Assembly (NCBI GenBank): GCA_035356615.1 | Contig: DAOQSN010000003.1 | Coordinates: 62,001 to 126,000 of the forward strand | DNA: 64,000 nucleotides | Direction of reading: 5' to 3' | DNA from: JAKQDH01 sp029558835 | GTDB taxonomy: Bacteria > Planctomycetota > Phycisphaerae > UBA1845 | Shown here: positions 1 to 6,938 of the stretch, in pieces | Position numbering within the stretch: position 1 is the stretch's first letter | How the letters are laid out: the number at the start of each line of letters is the position of its first letter | The notes under the pieces: generated by a model | What the model was told of the DNA's origin: nothing | Databases searched by the model: none | What the model saw: the letters and a program-made list of their open reading frames with translations, nothing else | Translations under genes and position numbers: made by a program

Positions 1-1367
1 GCTTCCACCATGAACATCTCAATGATCGTGTGCGAGAAGCTCATGTCCGCCGGCTCCACGCCCGCCACGGCCCCTTTTTCGTCGAACACGACCTCGACTT
101 CCGGCAGGTCCAGCACAAGCATGCCGTTGGCCAATCGGCGCCGCCGGATCACCCGCGCCAGCGCATCCATCCGCCGCAGCAAGGCGGTGACCTTCTTCGC
201 GTAGCCTCCGACTTTGCCGGCGAGGATCTGCGTCGCCTGCCCATACGTCAGCCGCTTGGCCGAGCAGATGACTGTGTTGGCGAAACGCGTCGCCACGCGC
301 CGCCCGGCCGTGTCGTAGGTGATGAATGCACTCTTGGTCAGCCGGGGCTCTCCTTCCTGCAGGCTGCATACCCCGTTGGAGAGCACCTCCGGCAGCATCG
401 GAATGACCAGCCGCGGGAAGTAGACGCTGTTGGCTCGCGCGCGGGCTTCCTCGTCCAGCGCCCTCCCCGGCTGCACGAAGTAGGACACGTCGGCGATGTG
501 CACCCCCAGCTCCAGCCGGCCGCCGGCCAGTTCGGTTAGCGAAATGGCGTCGTCAAAATCACGGGCATCATCCGGATCAATGGTGATTACGGTCAGATCA
601 CACAAGTCCTCACGCCCGCTGGCGCCGTCCTCCGGGTCGTAGGACTTCACGACCCGCGCGGCCTCCCTGGCCACGGCAGCGGGGAACTCCTCCGGTAACT
701 GGTACTGCTGGATGATGCTCTGCGCATCGACGCCCGGATCGCCCCGCTTACCCAACACCTTGGTGATCACGCCGCGGGCGTCGCGGCCGCGGGCGGGATA
801 CTCGCTGATCTCGACCACCACCTGGTCGCCGCTGCGGGCGCGTTTGGCGCCCGGGTCACCCACGAAGATGGGCGCATGCAGGATGTCGCCGTCCGGCCGC
901 ACGAACCAGCGCTGCAGTTCGTGGCACAGTTCACCCACGAACCGGCTCTGGCCGCGCTCGATGATCTCGACGATGCGGCCCTCGTACATCATTCGGCCTT
1001 CACGCTTGCCCCGCTTCAGCACCGCGGCCGCCACGGTATCGCCGGTGACGGCATCGCCCGCATGACCGGGCGGGATGAACAGGTCGCCGTGCGCATTGGG
1101 TGTGTCGGGAATGACGAAGCCGAAGCCCCGCGGGTTGGAGCGAAAGCGGCCTACCACCCGGCGCGCCGGATCGGGCAGGGTCAGCGCGCTGGCTGACCCC
1201 ATCACGATCCGCCCCGTCTTCATCAGGGCCTTGACCGTCTCGCGGAAGTCGCCGTACTCCTCGTCGGCGATGCCCATCGCCTTGGCGAGCTTGTGGATCT
1301 TCTGGGGTTGATAGCCCTGGCGGGCCAGGTGCCGGACAATCCGATCCGCAAACCGTTCCGTCGTCAT
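1..1367 (-). CDS. rnr: Ribonuclease R (3' end beyond window)
   Basis: 3'-to-5' exoribonuclease of the RNase II/RNB family, which degrades structured RNA in the cytoplasm. Reading the minus strand from the ATG at 1367 (protein starts MTTERFADRI) gives an N-terminal winged-helix-like segment (about residues 1-60), cold-shock/OB segments (about 60-250, including RSNPRGFGFVIPD) and the beginning of the RNB catalytic domain. The motif DPDDARDFDDAISL near residue 263 supplies the metal-binding aspartates of this family. The frame stays open to base 1, so the C-terminal part of RNB and the S1 domain lie outside the window. The gene is transcribed leftward, away from the accessory patch on its upstream side. 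Family assignment is secure; the full length cannot be judged. Confidence 0.95.
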   Translation of the reverse strand, partial: MTTERFADRIVRHLARQGYQPQKIHKLAKAMGIADEEYGDFRETVKALMKTGRIVMGSASALTLPDPARRVVGRFRSNPRGFGFVIPDTPNAHGDLFIPPGHAGDAVTGDTVAAAVLKRGKREGRMMYEGRIVEIIERGQSRFVGELCHELQRWFVRPDGDILHAPIFVGDPGAKRARSGDQVVVEISEYPARGRDARGVITKVLGKRGDPGVDAQSIIQQYQLPEEFPAAVAREAARVVKSYDPEDGASGREDLCDLTVITIDPDDARDFDDAISLTELAGGRLELGVHIADVSYFVQPGRALDEEARARANSVYFPRLVIPMLPEVLSNGVCSLQEGEPRLTKSAFITYDTAGRRVATRFANTVICSAKRLTYGQATQILAGKVGGYAKKVTALLRRMDALARVIRRRRLANGMLVLDLPEVEVVFDEKGAVAGVEPADMSFSHTIIEMFMVE

Positions 1368-1520
1368 GGCGATTCCTCACGCTGTCGTCGTGGCCATCGT
1401 CAGCCGAAGTAAGCCGCACATCCTACGTGTCTTGCTCCCGCAGGCCAATGGCCGGCAGCCGCTCCGCTTTGCGGCCAACCGTGGCGGAACGCGCTGCGGC
1501 CTGCGGCGAAGCCACGCAGT

Positions 1521-1577
1521 GTTCAGGGTTCGGGGTTCAGGGTTTGGCGATCAGCTATCAGCCCTCAGCTTTCAGCC
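1521..1577. repeat. Low-complexity GTTCAGGGTTCGG / ATCAGCTATCAGC tract
   Basis: Between the RNase R start and the next gene lies a short run of imperfect GGTTCAGG-type units followed by TCAGC-type units (ATCAGCTATCAGCCCTCAGC). Such simple degenerate runs occur between genes in several planctomycete and deltaproteobacterial genomes. No coding role is visible. Confidence 0.6.
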
Positions 1578-1653
1578 AATGGTAGGGTGCGGCCCGGACG
1601 CGCCAATTCGAGGCCCACATCTGAATGGTGCGTCAAGGGACGCTAGACGGCTT

Positions 1654-2787
1654 CTATTCCCCTGGGCCTGATGTCACAACTAGCGATAAGACACCTAGAC
1701 CCCCGCCGGGAGATGGCGATTCTTCTATGTCGTCGTCCCAAGGTGGTTGCGGCGGCTCATTGTCGAAGCCTTCCGACAACAACCCTTGAAGCCGGCTGAG
1801 CTGTCCAGTCCCGGATGACACGCGCGAGATGAGCCCAGCGATAGCGCCGTGCAGCGAACGGTCACTCATGACGCCAACACCAGGGCGCCACTTTTCGCCC
1901 AGCCGCAACCCACTCCAAGCCTGCACGAATTCGTCCAACCCGATGCATGACAAGACAGACTCCGCCGTTTCGTTCCCATGAACAGCCACATCCGCATGGG
2001 GCCATGGATGAGGATGGCGGTGATGACGCCAAGGAAACGGGAGGCAACACTCAACGAACTCCCTACACTCGGGGCAGTGTTCGGGGTCGAGAAACCCCCA
2101 AGGCCAAGGATGGACTGGAGCAGGAGCCCGTTGCGACGACGCCTCTGAGACAATCGCCGGTATTAGGTCTTTGCTGGTCAGCGATTTCCGACCGCCGAGT
2201 ATCTGTCTCATGACGCGCGCGCTGACTAACGACAAGCAACCGGGAGCAGTCAGAAGGCCGTAGGCCCCCAGCATTCCCGAACGATTTCGAAGATGAAAGT
2301 GCCCACCCTTGAAGATCCCGGAGACACCAACAAAAGGAGGGAATCCGTCCAACAGCGAGAGCTGCCATTCGTCGATCCCGAATCGCCCCGCCGATCGAGC
2401 AGACCCCACACTCCCTCGCTTCGCCTGGATGAGGCAAGCGCGCTGCCACCGCAGTCTATTGCCTTCTACGTAGGACGCAAGAACCAGAAGGTCCGCCAAT
2501 TCTCTCTGATGTTCCTCTCCTCCTATGGCGAATCTTACCTGGGAACGATGACCGTGAAGGAACTGCCCGTCAATGTCAAGGAACGCGCCCTCAACGTCGG
2601 CATGCAATCCCGGCGCGTCACGGCAACGAACAGAGGGCGTTCGCTGTATCGCATCCACTAGGGCCGCGACAGAGGCCACCTCGTCGGCATGTTCAGCATA
2701 GACCTCTTCGATCGACGAACGCAGATGTTGGGCTAGCCGCCACTGCCAATCCTGATACTCGGGCATTGTCGTCAGTACGTCCAACAT
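1654..2787 (-). CDS. Hypothetical protein with possible PD-(D/E)xK nuclease core
   Basis: I do not recognise this 377-residue protein as a named family. Residues about 62-125 have the look of a restriction-endonuclease-like core: a glutamate/aspartate pair in ELADLLV (E97, D99) followed about 20 residues later by ACLIQAKR (Q121, K123), which matches a D-x(20)-QxK arrangement. Later there are a CPEC pair near residue 237 and a His-rich stretch (WRHHRHPHPWPH). The C-terminus is acidic and Gly/Pro-rich. There is no signal peptide or membrane segment, so it is probably cytoplasmic. By eye the codon usage is less GC-rich than in flanking genes, and it sits next to a toxin-antitoxin remnant, consistent with acquired accessory DNA. 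The nuclease idea is inference from motif spacing only. Confidence 0.6.
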   Translation of the reverse strand: MLDVLTTMPEYQDWQWRLAQHLRSSIEEVYAEHADEVASVAALVDAIQRTPSVRCRDAPGLHADVEGAFLDIDGQFLHGHRSQVRFAIGGEEHQRELADLLVLASYVEGNRLRWQRACLIQAKRGSVGSARSAGRFGIDEWQLSLLDGFPPFVGVSGIFKGGHFHLRNRSGMLGAYGLLTAPGCLSLVSARVMRQILGGRKSLTSKDLIPAIVSEASSQRAPAPVHPWPWGFLDPEHCPECREFVECCLPFPWRHHRHPHPWPHADVAVHGNETAESVLSCIGLDEFVQAWSGLRLGEKWRPGVGVMSDRSLHGAIAGLISRVSSGTGQLSRLQGLLSEGFDNEPPQPPWDDDIEESPSPGGGLGVLSLVVTSGPGE

Positions 2788-2839
2788 TCTTATGACCCCT
2801 TGGCGCCAGCAATACGAAGTGCGTACCGCAAGCGCGAAC

Positions 2840-3247
2840 CTACGCCCCGATCATCGCGCTGGCCGTTTCGCTCCATAGACCCTTTTCACCGGTCGTGGCG
2901 ATCCAGCGGAGCATGTAGTGGGCGGTCTTGCCGGCGTCTTCGCCGGGGTAGTCGGCCGCGTACGGCGTACGCGTGTCGACCGACAGGAAGCTCGGCTCGC
3001 TGGCCCGGGTCGGGGGCGGGTCGCCGACCTTGACCCAGATCTCGGCCCCCATCACGCCGGGCGGCTTGACCTTGCGCGTCGGCGTGGCCTCGTCAGCGAA
3101 CGCGATCGTGTGCTGGAGCCGCTGGCTGGTGTCCACGGTGACCACGGGCCGCGTCTTGGGCGGACCCTCGGGGCTCCCCTCGCGGTCGGGCACGGTGATC
3201 CCCATCGCGGCCCGCTCGGTGTCGAACTTCAGGCGGCTGCCAGTCAT
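2840..3247 (-). CDS. Truncated FN3-like planctomycete-type protein (C-terminal fragment)
   Basis: A 135-residue product whose body (VTVDTSQRLQHTI, GVMGAEIWVKVGDPPP, GKTAHYMLRW, ending WSETASAMIGA) resembles the C-terminal, fibronectin-like part of a recurring planctomycete hypothetical protein that normally has a longer N-terminal half. That half is missing here. The ATG at 3247 overlaps the stop of the upstream zinc-finger gene by the sequence ATGA, so the fragment now reads as the last gene of the toxin-antitoxin unit. It has no signal peptide. It is either a functional short gene or the tail of an older gene cut by insertion of the module; the second is more likely. Recognition is from memory of the family pattern. 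Confidence 0.55.
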   Translation of the reverse strand: MTGSRLKFDTERAAMGITVPDREGSPEGPPKTRPVVTVDTSQRLQHTIAFADEATPTRKVKPPGVMGAEIWVKVGDPPPTRASEPSFLSVDTRTPYAADYPGEDAGKTAHYMLRWIATTGEKGLWSETASAMIGA

Positions 3248-3423
3248 TCGTCGTCACTGCCCTCGGCTTCGAGGCGTCGCATGGCTTCCAGGTCGAAGTA
3301 GCGCTCGCCGCAGGCGGCACACACGTCGGCCTTGACGCCGCTCACGGTTCGGCCGTTCTGCAGGCGAATCGACACCTCCTTGCGTTGGACGCGCCTTGAC
3401 CCGCAGGACACACAAATCTTCAG
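3244..3423 (-). CDS. YgiT/MqsA-type zinc-finger antitoxin-like protein
   Basis: A 59-residue protein with two CxxC knuckles (CVSCGS and CAACGE) separated by about 30 residues, the signature of YgiT-type (MqsA N-terminal) zinc-finger proteins that pair with small DUF4258/MqsR-like toxins. It lacks the HTH domain of full-length MqsA. It lies directly downstream of the DUF4258 gene, in another frame. No ATG, GTG or TTG is available ahead of the first cysteine after the toxin stop, so the start taken here is the CTG at 3423-3421. Alternatives are translational coupling or a longer read-through N-terminus overlapping the toxin gene. Zn-binding antitoxin or partner is the expected role; a toxin-neutralising function is inferred. 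Confidence 0.65.
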   Translation of the reverse strand: MKICVSCGSRRVQRKEVSIRLQNGRTVSGVKADVCAACGERYFDLEAMRRLEAEGSDDE

Positions 3424-3433
3424 ATCGGGGCGT

Positions 3434-3751
3434 TCACTCGCCGAGCGTGGCGATCTTCGCGGAGACGAAGACGTAGAAGACTTCTTGCTCCGCTTGGCGG
3501 ACGATGGCCCCTTTTGTGTAGATGAGTGTCCCGTTGTAGCTGAAGCTCTTGATGACATATAGTTTCTCACTCGTATGCCGTTTTGCTCGGCTGCGTGAGC
3601 GCAGAGTTTTCGCGATGGCCTGGGCATTGGCGATCGATTCGATCACGTCGCCGGCGGTCAGCCCGTCGGCCTCCATCTCGTCGCGGGCCTTTTCGGTGAA
3701 TCGTATCCATCCCCGCAGTACCAGGCGCTTGATCTGGAGCAGTACGTCCAT
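3434..3751 (-). CDS. DUF4258 family small protein (putative toxin)
   Basis: A 105-residue cytoplasmic protein with the DUF4258 pattern: an N-terminal helix with RFTEKARDEME, the central GLTAGDVIESIANA, then KLYVIKSFSYNGTLIYTKG and EVFYVFVSAKIA near the end. DUF4258 proteins have the compact RelE/MqsR-like fold and commonly sit next to YgiT-type zinc-finger genes, exactly as here. An AGGA stretch precedes the ATG at 3751. The gene overlaps the 3' part of the upstream HU-domain frame in a different frame, which suggests that gene has lost its proper end. Toxic activity (mRNA interferase-like) is inferred from the family and pairing. Confidence 0.75.
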   Translation of the reverse strand: MDVLLQIKRLVLRGWIRFTEKARDEMEADGLTAGDVIESIANAQAIAKTLRSRSRAKRHTSEKLYVIKSFSYNGTLIYTKGAIVRQAEQEVFYVFVSAKIATLGE

Positions 3752-4124
3752 CCTTGTGTATCCTAACCGGCAAAACGCCGCGAATCAACCCGAAGGGAGA
3801 AAGCGCATTAGCCCCGACATCCACGCGGTACCGGGCCGGCCCGAAGCGGTCGGGCGGGCCTGTGAAGACGCCCTTGATCCGTGGGAAGAAGTCCATCATG
3901 CCGAAGTGGTTGACCCGCTGGCCCTGCTCGACCCGCCGCTGCCAGGGCAGCTTGAGCACGGCGGTCACGGGCAGGATGTCCGGCTTGCTCACCGTCGACC
4001 TCTGGTCGATGATGTCCTGGACCAGGTCGTCGCCGCCGGCACTGCCGCCGATCTGGACCATGGCCGCGTAGTCGTCGGGGTCAGCGGTGATGTTGTTCTC
4101 GAATAGGGCGTCTTTGATGGGCAT
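3567..4124 (-). pseudogene. HU-like DNA-binding domain gene, truncated by the toxin-antitoxin module
   Basis: The first ~125 residues (MPIKDALFENNITADPDDYAAM onward, with RSTVSKPDIL, VEQGQRVNHFGMMDFFPRIKGVF and GPARYRVDVGANALSP) match the N-terminal HU-type DNA-binding domain found in Bacteroidetes/planctomycete proteins (HU-CCDC81-like group), which normally continue into a C-terminal DUF4469-type domain. Here the frame runs on into an Arg-rich tail that is only the shadow of the DUF4258 gene starting at 3751, and it stops at 3567. Codon choice is typical up to about 3750 and atypical after it. I read this as a gene broken at the boundary of the inserted toxin-antitoxin pair; a functional truncated DNA-binding protein cannot be excluded. 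Confidence 0.6.
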
Positions 4125-4567
4125 CGGTCAGTCCTCCCGGGCTGAAACCTTGCCGCTCAGTGTACGCGGCGGTGGGCGGGCGTCAAGGGTGTGGAAATTG
4201 GGCCGGCGCAAGGCGGCTCAAGCGCTGCCGGAGGTTGCGGATCGCCCGTCGGATCGTGTCGGGCGACTGCGCGCCTCCAGCTCACACAGCGCGTAGGAGC
4301 TGGTCCGCTACGATATGCTGATTCGGTTGACCACCCCGCAGGCCCCGGCGGTCTGTTCGATTCGCTTGTAGTGGTCGTTTTCGGTATGATCGGCCCCAGC
4401 GTGATGACGGTGGGTGACCGCCTCCGCGTCTCACTGGTGCGCGCCGACGTGGAGCAGAGGTTCATCGATTCCAAGCGCGTCGGTGGGCCCGCACCCTGAC
4501 GCGCACCGTGGTCATCCGCCGTGGAGTGACTTGCTGCCCAGTTGTGAACCCCGTTGCGGGCCAAAGA
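4125..4567. other. Gap without recognisable gene
   Basis: About 440 bases between the HU-like gene start and the GH57 remnant. The short open frames on both strands have no recognisable domain or start signal. Since both flanking genes are remnants, this is probably eroded DNA. Confidence 0.4.
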
Positions 4568-4915
4568 ATGAGCGAGATCCTTCCAGAATGTGTCGGTGAC
4601 GTACCCAATGTCTGCGGGCGAGAGGGCTTGATCCGCGCGGCCCTGGCCCGCACGGACCGGCGTCCCTTGTCCGACAGCGGTGCCGATTTCGCTCGTATCC
4701 AGAGCGTGTTCGCCATCGCGCTGCACATGCGCCAGCCGCTGATTCCCGCCGGCGGGGACGATTTGCGCGCGGCCGGGATTATCAGCAACGTCCAGCACAT
4801 GCTGGAGCATCCTAACGACGCGTATCATCACAATGCGACGGTCTTTCGCTCGTGCTACAAACGCATGGCCGAGTTCATCCCGCAACTCGTCCGCGCGGGT
4901 CGCCGGCGGCGGTGA
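4568..4915 (+). pseudogene. N-terminal remnant of a GH57-type glycosidase
   Basis: The 115-residue product (MSEILPECVGDVPNVCGREG..., then SGADFARIQSVFAIALHMRQP, LIPAGGDDLRAAGIISNVQHM, HHNATVFRSCYKRMAEFIPQLV) looks like the first ~110 residues of a glycoside hydrolase family 57 (amylase/glucanotransferase) protein, which is normally more than 400 residues. The frame ends abruptly in RAGRRRR just where the family would continue. The family's HxHQP metal/substrate motif has become HMRQP. Truncation plus a lost key histidine argues that this is a dead fragment left by a deletion. Identification is by pattern memory of planctomycete homologues and is moderately confident. Confidence 0.55.
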
Positions 4916-4924
4916 CTTGTCCGC

Positions 4925-6229
4925 TCATGCCGCAGGTGGGATGGGTGGCTGGGGAATCTCGAAGGAAAACTCCGCCCAGCTTCCCTCCTGCGACTTGGCC
5001 TCCATGCGACCGCCGTGGGCGTGGATGATCCGCCAACAGGTGTAGAGACCGATGCCCGTGCCCTTCTGCTTGAGCAACTCCGGAGATTGGATTCGAGAGA
5101 ACTTGCGAAACAGCCTGGCGCGGGCGCTTTCGGGGAACCCCGGCCCCTCGTTCCACACGGATACCGCCAACGCCCCCGCAGGCCGACTGACCCGCAGTCG
5201 CACCGTCCCACCGTCCTTGCCGTACTTGCAGGCGTTGCCGAGCAGGTTGACCAAGACGATCTTGATGAGTTCCGGGTCGAGAGTGACGGTCTGCGGCGGC
5301 TCGGGAATCTCACGGTGCATCGTGATCCGCCTTGCCTCCATCTGCGGGGCTATGATCTCGACGGCGGGGTTGATCAGCACCTCCAGCAGATCAACTTCTC
5401 GTACGGCAATATCGACCTGGCGGCCTTCAATCCTCGCCAGGTCCAGGTACTCCTGGATGAGGTTCAACAAGTACCTGCCTTTCGAGATCATCCGGTCGAG
5501 GCGGTCGCGTTGCGGGGAAGTCAGCTCGCCGAGGTAGCCGTCCTTCATGAGGGAGGCGTCGGTCATCAGCGAGGCGATCGGGCTCTTCAGTTCGTGGGTG
5601 ACGAAGGCCAACATGCCGAAGTAGTCCCGCAGCGCGGCATCCAGCCGCTCGATCTGGATGGTCTTCTCGACCGCCTGGCTGAGCCGCTCGGCGATGATCT
5701 GATGCAGCAGGACGTGGCGGTCGTCGTAAGCGTGCGGGCGCCGCGAGCTGCGAAACAGAACGCCTACCACGCGATCCTCCACGATCAACGGGCAGGTCAT
5801 GCTGGAACGCACGCCCTCGCGGACCAGCAACTTCGTGGAAGCACTGCCCGGATGAGCCTCCAGGTAGCGTTCCAGGTCGGTGATCACACGGACCGCCCGG
5901 CGTCTCAGAACCTCCGCCAGCGAGGTGTGCAGCAGGTCTTCCGCATAGCCCTTGCGCAGCAGGACCGGCTCATACGCCGCCTTGGTATGATAGGCAACCA
6001 GGCGCGCCCCGTTGTCCTCCACAAGCGCCAGGCCGAAACGATCGCACGGACTGATGTCGCGCGTGGACTCAAACACGAAGTCGATCACGGCCTCCAGCGA
6101 CGGCCGGGCTGCCACCTGCCGGTTGATTTCGTCGACGGCCATCGACTCGTGCGCCGTCAGCTCAGCCGCACGCGTCCGAGGATCGCCCACGTCTACGTAC
6201 CGGACGAGTACCCGCTCCGAATCAGACAT
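4925..6229 (-). CDS. GAF-domain sensor histidine kinase
   Basis: A soluble two-component sensor of about 434 residues with no membrane segments. The N-terminal half (about 30-200) is a GAF domain (SLEAVIDFVFESTRDISPCDRFGLAL, then VRSSMTCPLIVEDRVVGVLF). A HisKA domain carries the phospho-acceptor histidine in FVTHELKSPIASL. The HATPase domain has NLLGNACKYGKDGG (N box), WNEGPGFP (G1), LFRKFSRIQ (F box) and GTGIGLYTC (G2). The start is placed at ATG 6229 (MSDSERVLVRYVD), preceded by an AAGG stretch; longer upstream starts (to 6340) lack a recognisable domain. No response-regulator gene is adjacent, so it is an orphan kinase and its partner and signal are unknown. It is transcribed away from the repeat-rich gap. 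Confidence 0.9.
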   Translation of the reverse strand: MSDSERVLVRYVDVGDPRTRAAELTAHESMAVDEINRQVAARPSLEAVIDFVFESTRDISPCDRFGLALVEDNGARLVAYHTKAAYEPVLLRKGYAEDLLHTSLAEVLRRRAVRVITDLERYLEAHPGSASTKLLVREGVRSSMTCPLIVEDRVVGVLFRSSRRPHAYDDRHVLLHQIIAERLSQAVEKTIQIERLDAALRDYFGMLAFVTHELKSPIASLMTDASLMKDGYLGELTSPQRDRLDRMISKGRYLLNLIQEYLDLARIEGRQVDIAVREVDLLEVLINPAVEIIAPQMEARRITMHREIPEPPQTVTLDPELIKIVLVNLLGNACKYGKDGGTVRLRVSRPAGALAVSVWNEGPGFPESARARLFRKFSRIQSPELLKQKGTGIGLYTCWRIIHAHGGRMEAKSQEGSWAEFSFEIPQPPIPPAA

Positions 6230-6714
6230 CACTGCCTTGCCCTTCTCGGTGTTCCTCATCTCACCGGTCGCGGCGACCCGCCGTCCGGGCCATGTCTGCC
6301 GTTCGCGCCGGCCAAGCGTGGCAGGGCAATTGGACGCCAATTTGCCCGAGGGATCAAGGGGCCCGAGGAGAGGCTCCGCTCACCGGAGCGGGTACCCTGC
6401 TTCTTGCGCGGAAGGACCACGACGGTCCGTTGCGGGCTTCAAGACCGGGTAGCGAGTTATACGGTTCCTTGAGTCGCTAACGCAGGCTTCCTGCCTTGCA
6501 GGGAGGGGTCGGGGGGGAGTCACAACGACGCTTCCCCTCACCCTACCCTCTCCCCCAAGGGGGAGAGGGGTCTCGTTAGACGTTCTTGAAATTCCGTGAT
6601 CCGGATGCCCAGCGCATGCGTACTCCAGGTGGAGCGGATGACGCCGCGGGCACGGCCGCGGTCCGGTGGCCACGGCCGGTGCGACTACCGACGTTTTCCA
6701 AGACAGCGTATGGT
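6230..6714. other. Intergenic gap with one dispersed palindromic repeat
   Basis: The spacer between the divergently transcribed histidine kinase and the DUF4173 gene. Apart from the family A repeat near its centre and the family B repeat that follows it, I see no gene. No clear sigma-70 promoter boxes were recognised. Confidence 0.5.
6477..6579. repeat. Dispersed palindromic repeat family A, copy 1
   Basis: A 103-base element bounded by CTAAC (6477-6481) and GTTAG (6575-6579). It contains a CAGGGAGGGG block, then CCCCTCACCCTACCC leading into a perfect 11-bp hairpin, CCCTCTCCCCC (6546-6556) and GGGGGAGAGGG (6559-6569), with an AA loop. The same layout in reverse orientation occurs at 37336-37443, and a partial copy at 39051-39100. 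It has the size and terminal inverted repeats of a MITE/REP-like element. Confidence 0.75.
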
Positions 6715-6715
6715 C

Positions 6716-6930
6716 GAATCAGCTCCACGTATCAGGGAAACCGACAACGAGGCCGGTTTGGCTTGGCCAAGCGCAGCGCCGCCGTGCCTTCCCTCCGACC
6801 GGCGGCCGTCGCAACGGCATGCCGGCGCCTTTGGCTTGGGCATGCCACGCGCCTTTGGCTTGGGCATGCCACACGCCTTCGGCTTGGGCATGCCGCGCTC
6901 CCAGTTCCCCATTTGCGTAGTCCTATTCAG
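6716..6930 (+). repeat. Dispersed repeat family B, copy 1, with internal tandem units
   Basis: The copy begins with AGCTCCACGTATCAGGG and continues with AAACCGACAACGAGGCCGG and TTGGCCAAGCGCAGCGCC. It ends with CCAGTTCCCCATTTGC and TATTCAG. The same ordered blocks occur at 47417-47593 (inverted) and about 49255-49426. In this copy the block GCATGCC...GCCTTTGGCTTGG is repeated about three times with a 23-24-base period (6817-6894). The repeat ends nine bases before the start codon of the DUF4173 gene, so it forms most of that gene's leader. Confidence 0.75.
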
Positions 6931-6938
6931 AGGGCACC

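Noticed and set aside
4157..4885. Minus-strand frame of 242 codons over the GH57 remnant
   Set aside because: No domain, Arg/Pro/Ser-rich composition; the plus-strand remnant explains the region better.
6817..6894. Possible CRISPR array (three ~24-base units)
   Set aside because: Units are adjacent without spacers, imperfect, and form an internal expansion of the family B repeat; no cas genes are present.
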